From: Mrakia gelida
Taxonomy: Eukaryota; Basidiomycota; Tremellomycetes; Cystofilobasidiales; Mrakiaceae
DNA: 64,000 bases
Reading direction: 5' to 3'
NCBI GenBank assembly: GCA_024345305.1
Contig: BRON01000004.1
Span: 248,001-312,000 of the forward strand
Shown: in pieces, positions 45,796 through 53,583 of the stretch
How the letters are laid out: every line of letters starts with the position of its first letter
How positions within the stretch are numbered: the stretch's first letter is position 1
Notes under the pieces: generated by a model
The model's database searches: none
What the model saw: only the letters and a program-made list of their open reading frames with translations
Told to the model about the DNA's origin: nothing
Program-made: the position numbers and the translations under genes

Positions 45796-48088
45796 CTACC
45801 AATCAATCTCAACCCCCGTCTTTTTCATCATCATGGGCTTCTTCGCCACCGGAGCTTCTTCCTCTGCTCCCTCCTCTCGAGATCGTTTGAGTGAGGAGGA
45901 GGAAGCGAGATCCTGGGTTGAGATGGGAGCGGGAGCGACGGTTAAGACGAGGGGAGCCTTCTCAACTGCTGGTGCGACGACGATGGGAGGAGGGAGTAGT
46001 GCTGGTACTGGTGCTGAGAGAGCGACGGCTGGAAGGGGTGCGGGGAGAGCAATCGCCGAGGTTGAGGTTGAGGCGACGGGAAGAGGGAGAGGGAGGGGAA
46101 GGAGAGACGCGTTCGAGGTTGATGATGGAAGGGCGATGGCTGGATTTGAGAGCAGTGGGCGAGGGAGGGAGTTCTAGAGATCCGAGGAAATGAGAAAAGG
46201 TCAGTATTTTGAGCTGAAGATTTTGTGCGAGAGAAGTGAGGGAAGAGAGGGAGAGGACGCGTACGGGAGGAGGAGGAGCGAAGCTCTTCAACGGAACGCC
46301 GACGCTCGAAACCGGTTTCAGGACTGGCTCTTTGACCTTCTTGGGCTGAAAAAGAGAGAAAGGGAAGGACGTAAGCCCTCATCTCGAGCAGCGAGAAAAA
46401 AAAGCGAACAAAGCAAAGAAAGAAACGCGGACTTACCTTGAGCGAACGAAGCAGCTTCTGAACCGCCTTCCTCAGCTTCTTCCCCTCCTCCGGAGTCTTC
46501 CCAAGAGTGAAGTTCCCAACCTGACTCTTCAAGCCGCTCATATGGAACATCCTCTTGGCAGCTTCGAACGCGTTGTGAATGGGAGGGTCGACGGGTCCTC
46601 CGACTGCTACTGCTTTCCCTTTCCTTTTCTTGGGCTCAGCCTGGACGGACGACGAGGCTGCATTCGCGATGGGAGGAGGACGAGGTTGAGCCTGAAGGTG
46701 AGATGGGACGACGGCTGGTGATGGTTGAGGGATAGAGGGTTCGACGATTGGACGGGGTGGTGGAGGCGGTCGTTTGAGGCTTGATTTGGCAGGAGGAGGC
46801 AGTCGTCGGTTCGGGTTGAAGAGTGGAAGACCGGAGGGATAGGTGCTGTGGGTAGTGGAGGGTGGGTTGTCGACGTTGACGGGTTGAGCGATGACTGAGA
46901 GAGGTGCCTGTGGGGCTGCTGAGACGGGAGGGTGGTCGTTGAAGCTGTCGAGAGGGTCGACGGAGGGGAGACGCGAGAGTCGGTTTGGGAGAGGAGCTGA
47001 AGGTCGAGGCGGGTTGGGGAATCTGGGAAGGAGATTGTTGGAAGGTTTAGGTTGGAACGGAGGTGGCGGAAGAGGGTAGGAGGAGTTGGATCCTGAGGCG
47101 AAGGAGGAGTGAGGGTGGTGAGGCTCGTTCGCGTTGGGTGCGCGAGCGAACGTCGTCCCGCTTCCTCCGTTCGAAGTCGACCCTCCTGCCGTAACGGTTC
47201 GACCAGCGTTCGACGGCAGTTCTGCTGGTTTCTTCTTGAAGGAAGGGAGCGACGGTAGCCTGGGTCCCGAAGGCTGCTCGACGGGCTTGGGTCTCGACGC
47301 CTTCCTCTCCCTCTCCCTCTCCTGCTCTCGCTCCCTCTCCTTCTTCCGACTCTCCTCCCTAGCCTTCTCCCTCTTCTTCTCCACCTCCACTCGATCCTTC
47401 TCCTTCTCAGCTCGTCGCTTCTCCTTCCTCCTTCGCTCCTCCTCCTCCTCGTCGTCGTCGTCGTCTTCGTCGTCTCCGGTCGCGAAGGAAAGGGCGAGGC
47501 TGGATCTGGGAGCGACAGCTTTGGCAGGTCCAGAGGAGGAAGCGTTGGCATTGGAAGAGGGAGAGGGGCCGGGAGAGGGAGAGGCACTCGAGTTCTTGGT
47601 TCCAGTGACCTTGCTGATCCTCGAGTCTGACGGATGAGCGAATCCTCCCATCCTCTCTACGTTCCTCCCTTCCCCACTTCCTTTGGGCTCTCGACACTTG
47701 GTGACGTGAGGTCTGATCGTGTTGGCGACGTCGCACCCGATCCCACAGGTGGGGCAGTAGAAGAGTCCCGTTGGTTGACGATGAAGTTCGTGGGCTGGAG
47801 GAGGAAGAACCTGGATCAGGAAGGGAGGGGAGGAGAGATAGGAGAGCTCGACGTCGACGCGAAGAGGGGACTCTACTCACGATTCCCAGTTGCGTCCTTG
47901 CATCTCGTGATGTTGGCGTGGCACTGTCCTCGATGGTTCTCCTTGTTGTCTGGTCCAAGCCGAGGAAGAAACGACCGGTCAGCGATGAGGCGAAGGGCAG
48001 GAGGACGCGAAGGGAAGGAAGGAAGGTTGAGCTCACATTGGGAGAGGAAGTCGGGATGACCAGGGCAATCCTTGCAGATATAAAGCAT
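45796..48088 (-). CDS. Lineage-restricted C-rich zinc-finger protein, copy 2
   Basis: Five exons: 48088-48037, 47949-47881 (69 nt), from about 47800 to 46437, 46345-46265 and 46173-45796. The zinc-ligand pattern is MLYICKDCPGHPDF ... NKENHRGQCHANITRCKD ... LFYCPTCGIGCDV ... RPHVTKC, then RMGGFAHP as in copy 1. A long low-complexity region follows: an acidic D/E run, a Lys/Glu/Arg helix of about 80 residues and a Ser/Pro-rich part. A conserved-looking helix (NAFEAAKRMFHMSGLKSQ ... LRKAVQKLLRSLK) leads to a basic tail with KRSREEG and KKPMMMKK that looks like a nuclear signal. A plus-strand open frame at 45833-46177 is the antisense shadow of the last exon. I do not recognise the family; the nucleic-acid- or protein-binding role is inferred from the zinc ligands. 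Confidence 0.75.
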
Positions 48089-48650
48089 GGCGAGTTCAAG
48101 AGGAGGGAAGAGAGGTTCCTACGAAAGCTGGGGTCGAAGAAGGGAGGGAAGTTGTCCGAGGGAGAGTGGAAGGGAGGAGGAAGAGAGGGAAGGGTGAAAG
48201 GGAAGGAGGGAACGCGTTGTTGACGGTAGAGAACGATCTGAAACCTCGATGGAACGACGACGTTGCTGATTTCCAAACTGAAGCGAGCCTAGAGAATAGA
48301 GGAACGCTGAGCAGCGGGAGGCTGAATGGCTTGCTGAAGTGGTTGGAGAGGAGAAGAGAGTCGGTTCTCAAACAAAGGCGAGCTCGTCGAGTCGGAGTCG
48401 AACGTGGCGCAGTCTGTTTCGTCCTTCTCTGTTGTTTCTGTTGACCTCTCAAGTGAAGATATAGGTATCGGAGAAGAGAAGGCGCCTTTAAGAATGTTTG
48501 TGAGTATGATTCGCGGAAAAAGTTGCGGATGAAGACCTGTAAAGGCATGAAGAAGGGCAAGGTCGAAAGTTGAGCTCGACCTCTCCTCCTCCTTCCCTTC
48601 AACGACGAGCATCCCTTCCCCTCCCTTCAAATCTTCAGACAACTCTGGAC
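48089..48650. promoter_or_regulatory. Divergent promoter of zinc-finger copy 2 and F-box copy 3
   Basis: The 562 bp carry both promoters. Near 48559-48582 lies AAGGTCGAAAGTTGAGCTCG, a shorter version of the element found upstream of the genes at 9939 and 51601. The following CCTTCCCTTCAACGACGAGC resembles the leader of ENP2 (about 2394-2419). Confidence 0.45.
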
Positions 48651-49581
48651 ATGTCCTCCCCTTCCCCTTCCCCCCCTCTCCTCCCTTTCGAAGTGAAACA
48701 CCTCATACTCCGCTTCTGCGATCCCTCCACGCTCGCAAAGACGGCTCAAGTCTCGCTCGCCTTCCTCGAGCTCTCCTCCCCGATCTTGTACGAGGACGTC
48801 CACGTCCATGGAATCGAGGCTTTGAAGATTCTCTTTTCGGAGAGAGTGAGTCCATACCTCTCGTCCTCTATTCTCGGTGAAATGACCCAGGCTGACCTCT
48901 CTGCTTGTTCTCTCAAAGGACCTGGATTCACCTCCCTCCCCCTCCATCGCTCCCTTCCTCTGCCTCTCCCAAATCCGCAACCTCATCGTCCTCCTCTCCC
49001 ATTATCACCTTCGACCCAGCAGCCATGCTCTGGACGACCTCTCCTTCAAGCGAATGCCCTCCTACATCCCTATCCCTATACATCGACTGGAAGTCTCGGT
49101 CAGCAGGGAGGAGGACGAGAACGAAGACCCGGTCTCAACCATGATGATCTCCCTCTCCCCCTTCGTCGAACTCCTCCATCCCATCCATCTCTGCGTTCGC
49201 GCCTCTCCCTCGGACAAGGTTGCCTACCTCGGGATCGAAAATTTGGCACGGAGTCGACTCGAGAGCCTCACCCTCGGATCGTTGTCGCCCAACAGCCCGC
49301 TCTTTTCAAGCTGGACGAGTCGAACTTGGCCCCTCCTCAACCTCGTCACTTATCGGTACGACCAGGAGGAGGACGAGGATGTGTTTGGGGAACTGCTGGG
49401 AGACATGCTTGGGGATCTCCCGATGCGAGAGGGGGTGCAGGTGGTGCTGGTGGTGGGAAGCGAGGAGGTGAAAGCGCACGTTCTGGAGACGCTTCGAGAG
49501 AACGTCGAGTCGGAAGAGTATGGTTCTGAGACTGGTAGAGTCGTCGCTCAGATCACGGTGGAGGTGAAACAGAGAACGTAG
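48651..49581 (+). CDS. F-box-like protein, copy 3
   Basis: Exon 1 is 48651-48845 (195 nt, same as copy 2) and exon 2 runs 48919-49581. The F-box block is LLPFEVKHLILRFCDP ... LAKTAQVSLAFLELSSPILYED. The C-terminal ~220 residues (FLCLSQIRNLIVLLSHYHL, YIPIPIHRLEVSVSREED, LLHPIHLCVRAS, LGIENLARSRLESLTLGSL, LLNLVTYRYDQEEDEDVF) look like irregular leucine-rich strands and helices, the expected substrate-binding part of an SCF subunit. The end is odd. The stop TAG at 49579-49581 overlaps a GTGAGT donor, and if that intron is spliced (acceptor at about 49664) the joined codon is TAA. Both forms therefore end at the same residue (KQRT). Confidence 0.75.
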
Positions 49582-49933
49582 TGAGTGCCTGTTCCGCTCG
49601 CTCTGACTTGGTGAGGAAAGCGACGCGCTGACTTGTCCCTCGTCGCGTTTTCTCTCTCCTCCAGATCGACGCGTCGCGACCTCCCTCCTTCTCTCCTCCC
49701 GCCTTCACCTCGTCGGTGTCTCCCCAACGATTCTCCCAAACCATCTACACTCAGATACATGATCAGGTCGATGAGGTGATACTCTGATGCTGTGACTAGC
49801 GAGAAACAACAAGAAAACGAGCGTTAGATTCTCGAATTTAAAGCGTTCATCTTCCGTCAGTCCCTCTTAGGCAAGATGACAAGCGACATGACATATCGAG
49901 CAAAGATCAAGACCAAAGGAAGCAATCAAACAA
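49582..49933. other. 3' flank of F-box copy 3
   Basis: It contains the possible 3' untranslated intron (49581 to about 49664). No gene is seen. Confidence 0.4.
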
Positions 49934-51049
49934 ACCTCTCCACCAACAAAATCTCAACCCGATCCTTCATCGCCTCCTTCACCACAACCTTCCTGAACTC
50001 GCCTTCCTCTTCCTCCTCTCCCTCTTCCACCTTCACTTTGACCTCCACCCCCACCCCATGATGCTACTGACCCAGCCTCCTCTCGAGCGACTGGATTGAT
50101 GTTCGGTACTGCTCCTCGTCGGGGTAGGTCGGGGATAGGAAGAGCGTGAGAGGGGAGGGTGGGAAGTCGGAGACGGGAGCAGGGTGGATCGGGTTGTGCG
50201 TTGAAGAGGGAGGTGAAGGAGGAGCTGGTTCCGAAGGTCGAGAGGGAGGTGCAAGTGGTGGGGAACAGGAAGAAGAGGGAGAAGACGACGACCCACGACG
50301 ACGAGGAGGAGGAGGAGGAGGAAGAGAACGAGACGCGTTGACTCCTCTTGTGCCTTCTCCGAGTCTTCCTCGCCTCCTCCTTACCAAAAATCCGACGACG
50401 ACGACAACTCCTCTGCTCCTCGTGGCTCGTAATCCTCCTGCTGGTACTGCTGTTGCTGATGGTGGTTCGAGTTCCATCCTCCTCTGAGCGACTGGAACTA
50501 TCCTCCTCCTCGACCTCGACCTCGTCGAGCTGCGACGCGTCGAGGAGGAGGCGGTGAAGGAGGAGGAGGAGACTCCTCTCGAGGTCCCGGTAGAAGATCG
50601 CCAGCTGAATTCCTGAGTCGCATGGGAGGAGGAGCGTACGCGAAGACGGAAGCAGCTGCAGGGACGGTCGACTCGATGGGAGGAGGACGTCTTCGATCCG
50701 TGGCAGTGGAGGATGCTATGTACCCGGGAGATCGATGCTGAAGAGGCTGTCTCGAGATGTTCCTCGGTGCTGCGACGACGATGGGACGCGAAGCTGCTCT
50801 GGGAGGAGGAGGCGGAGGTGTTGGTGGTTTCGCAGTTCGAGCTCGAGGTGGTTTCGTCTTCGCTTGATGTTCGAACGCTTGAGGATCGGGAAGTCCGAGT
50901 CGGCGGTGGGCCCCAAATATCAAAAGAAAATGGTCAGGGAAGGAAGAAAATGGAGCGAGAGGAAGAGGGAGAGGGAAAGGGCCCAGACGTGGGAGAACGG
51001 ACGCGGGGTCAGTTCGTTGGATAGCAAGACCTCTTTGACGGTCCTTCAC
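49934..51049 (-). pseudogene. Pro/Arg/Gly-rich frame interrupted by stops
   Basis: On the minus strand one frame reads a Pro/Ala/Arg-rich protein (KPPTPPPPPPRAASRP, NISRQPLQHRSPGYIAS, VFAYAPPPMRLRNSAGDLL) into RRGRGRGGG, meets TAG, and continues FQSLRGGWNSNHHQQQQYQQ before a GTAAGG. A second frame segment (SDFPPSPLTLFLSPTYPDEEQYRTSIQSLERRLGQ, ends only) stops at TAG and continues as VKVKVEEGEEEEEGEF and KEAMKDRVEILLVERFV. The continuation beyond each stop looks protein-like. It may be a decayed gene, a gene with introns I could not place, or chance in biased DNA. There is no start codon I trust and no known domain. Confidence 0.25.
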
Positions 51050-51072
51050 TGCACAAACAAGTTACAGCTCAC

Positions 51073-51376
51073 CATTCTGACGCAGAAGAGCTTAACCATT
51101 TTCTCCCAGCCTCGCATGATGACGTCGTGGTAGAGAAAAGGGGAGCACATCTCGAGGAAGGCCAAGCTGACGAGCGAGGTCTCCGCGAGAGTCGAGGGAT
51201 CGCAGAAGCGGAGGATTTCTCGCTTGAGCTCCGTTAGGAGAGATGGGAGAGGATAGTCATCGGCCTCCTTTGAGTGGGAAGAGGCCGAGGTGGAAGAAGT
51301 GGTGGGCTCGACGAGATTGGAGGAGATGGGGAGGGAGGAGGAGCAAGGAGGGAGCGAGGGAAGAAGGGGCGTCTAT
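51073..51376 (-). pseudogene. Solo F-box exon, broken
   Basis: The minus-strand segment reads LLTELKREILRFCDPSTLAE, SLVSLAFLEMCSPFLYHDV and MVKLFCVRM before a GTGAGC donor. It is clearly homologous to exon 1 of the F-box genes at 8205-9695 and 48651. At the place of the start codon stands ATA-GAC-GCC (51376-51368), matching the ATG-GAC-GCA start of copy 1, and that codon is in a different frame from the F-box block, so start loss and a frameshift both occurred. No second exon follows; the next sequence is unrelated. Confidence 0.75.
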
Positions 51377-51485
51377 TTCGGCGAGCTTCGAGGGGACGAC
51401 GAGGGAGAATTTTGGTATGTTTCGACTCCTATGGCGAAGGAGAGTCTCTTTGAAGGGACAAGGAGGTGTCGGTAGGGTTCAAGAT

Positions 51486-51600
51486 AAAGGTGGATGTCGA
51501 GGAGGGTCGATGCTTGCAGAGACGAGGACGAAGGTCGAAAGCTGAGCTCGACCTTCCCCTCCTTCCCGCAAACGACCAGCTTCCCTTCCCTCCCTCCCCC
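51486..51600 (+). promoter_or_regulatory. Promoter element shared with the F-box gene at 9939
   Basis: About 100 bp just upstream of the MYND start codon align with 9805-9912: GGTCGATGCTTGC, GACGA-GACGAA, GTCGAAAGCTGAGCTCGACC and AGCTTCCCTTCCCT recur in the same order and spacing. The downstream genes are not homologous. Confidence 0.6.
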
Positions 51601-53403
51601 ATGGACGACTTCAAGACTATCGAGCAGTACTCCGGGACGTCGTGTTTCTACTGTAACTCTCCGGACAGCAAGAAGCTAGAGGTTTGCGGGCGGTGTCGAA
51701 GGTTCGTGAAGCGTCCCATCGGTCCTCGCCGTCGTTCGCTTCCCTCCTCGTTCCTCTCTCCATACGCGCTCTTCGGTCCAGTCCTGATTCCAGCGTTCTG
51801 ATTTGGATCTCAAAGGGTCTTCTACTGCGGCAAGGAATGCCAAACCGTCGACTGGGAGTCCTCCCATCGAGCTTTTTGCCTCGCTTGGAGGGACGCCGTC
51901 CGAGCCTTTCCTCTTTCACAACACCCCACCATCACCTCCTACCCTCACATCTACCGAGACCGCAAGGCCATCATGGACTCTCTCAAAACTCACCTCATGG
52001 ATCCGATCACCAAGAAACTCGGCCCTCGAGCAGGGAGGATCTCAACGGGACTCGTTTTCAGAGCTCCGAGATGCCTCAAGTGCCTCGCCATCAACCCCAA
52101 CACCGGCACTTCAGAGGGAAGCCCTACCTTCCAGAGGTGCCCTAAGTGCGTGGCTCAATGGTGCAACAACGACGACTGCAGAGTCGCGGATCAGAAGCAT
52201 GTAGAGCAGGGGTTGTGCGCGTCGTTGTCGCAGATCGCTCGAGACGACGACCTCCTTTAGTTTGTTGCTCGTCTATGCTGGACACGGTTGAGTTTTCGTG
52301 ATCTGGGCACTGACTGTATGCTGGTGCGCTCTTGTCCCTTTTTCTGCAGTCAATCAATCTCGTACTCTGTCCCTCCCCTCTCGTCCCTTCCCCTCGGATC
52401 CTTCGCAACGGGACGCCTCCCCCTCCCGACTGGCCTTCCTACCTCAAATCCATCGAGCTCTCGAGATCCATCACCCGCGAACATCAGCACGTCTTCACGC
52501 AGCACTCCCTCTCCATCCCTCTCACCATTGTCGCCTCCCTCGTCAAGTTTGGCCTCCTCTCCAAGTTCTCGAGCGCGAAGCGTCCTAGGACGCTCACCCT
52601 CCACCTCATCGGAGCGGAGAAGGAGTTCGAGGTGGATTACGGGGAAGGAGTGCTGGAGGATATTACTCATCTTCTACCTGGCGTGAGGGATCTGGTCGTA
52701 AGTCGCGTCGTCCGCTCTCCCTCCGCGTTTTCGCTGTTCCCCTGATCGCGAGCTTCCCCCTCGGCCTCGACGCTGACTTTCTCTCCCCTTCGTTCGTTCT
52801 AACCCTCAGGTGGAGATGATAGGACCCAGGCTAGTGGAGCCGGAGAGTTCCCCCGTGCGTTGCTGTGAGGACTGCTGGAAACGTCGTCGAACCCGACGCG
52901 TCGAGTTTCATTCGTGAGCCTCCTCCTCTCTCCGTCCTCTTCTCCTCTCCTCTCGCGATCTCACCACACCTGAGCTCACCCCTTCTCCTTTCTCTCCCTC
53001 TTCCCATCCTCTCCCTCCCCTCCCCCCCCCCCCCCCCCATCGCAGAACCACCTACCACGACTTTCTCACCTCCAACCCCTCCCCTCCCCTCCCCGATCTT
53101 GTCGTCGCTTTCAACTCAGGGATCTGCGAAGACCCCTCTTCCTGGAGAAGAACTATCGATCTCCTTCTCTTTCTTACTTGTAGGCCAACCGTCTTCACCT
53201 CCCTCAATCAGATCGAAGCAGCCGCCGACGAGGACGCGATCAGGCAGATGGCGAGCGGAGGAGAGGGGTTTCAGTCGGTTTGGAGCGCAGAAAAGGCACC
53301 TTTCCCCTCGGGGAGGAGGCATTTCGATTACTTTACACCTGGGATGCTTTGGTCGGAGAATGAGTATTGGTTTGGGTGGAGAGGGATCCGGAATCTGCAG
53401 TAG
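51601..53403 (+). CDS. MYND zinc-finger protein with MSS51-like C-terminal domain, copy 2
   Basis: Paralogue of the gene at 348-2191. Exon 1 is 51601-51701 (TSCFYCNS ... CGRCRR), exon 2 starts at 51816 (VFYCGKECQTVDWESSHRAFC, then RCLKCLAI ... RCPKCVAQWC), and exon 3 is about 52350-52699 (PDWPSYLKSI, FTQHSLSIPLTIVASL, THLLPGVRDLV). Exon 4 from about 52810 holds the ESSPVRCCEDC cluster. The last exon (53045-53403) has TTYHDFL, DLVVAFNSG, RPTVFTSLNQIEAAAD and GRRHFDYF. The zinc ligands and the C-terminal domain match copy 1 throughout. However, exons 2 and 3 cannot be joined in frame with any good donor: exon 2 runs into TAG at 52258-52260 where copy 1 has its donor. The gene is therefore either truncated after 'DDDLL', frameshifted, or spliced in a way I cannot see. 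Confidence 0.7.
53022..53038 (+). repeat. 17-nt C tract next to a 3' splice site
   Basis: The tract lies within the last intron of MYND copy 2, six bases before the CAG acceptor (ATCGCAG). It takes the place of the polypyrimidine tract. Confidence 0.85.
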
Positions 53404-53583
53404 ACTAGCGTCGGGCTCGTTCTTGTTTTTCCCTTTTTTACGACTCTTACGTTTCACAATCGATTCACCCTCACGAGGTATCTCTCTATCGACTCGTGCA
53501 GCATCGCGAAAGGCATATTTTCATACAACGAAGACTAGACGCGAAAAACCCGAAGCAAAGATCAACCAACGACAACCTCCGTT

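Noticed and set aside
45833..46177. Plus-strand frame starting MGFFATGASSS with Gly/Arg-rich sequence
   Set aside because: It is antisense to the last exon of the zinc-finger gene. Splicing the minus strand (GTACGC donor, CTCTAG acceptor) gives a coherent basic tail ending TGVEIDW, so the plus frame is a shadow.
45942..46437. Uninterrupted extension of the zinc-finger frame beyond LLRSLK
   Set aside because: A GTAAGT donor and a CAG acceptor with an alternative frame encode the nuclear-signal-like tail. The read-through part (FFLCFVRFFFSLL) looks like translated intron.
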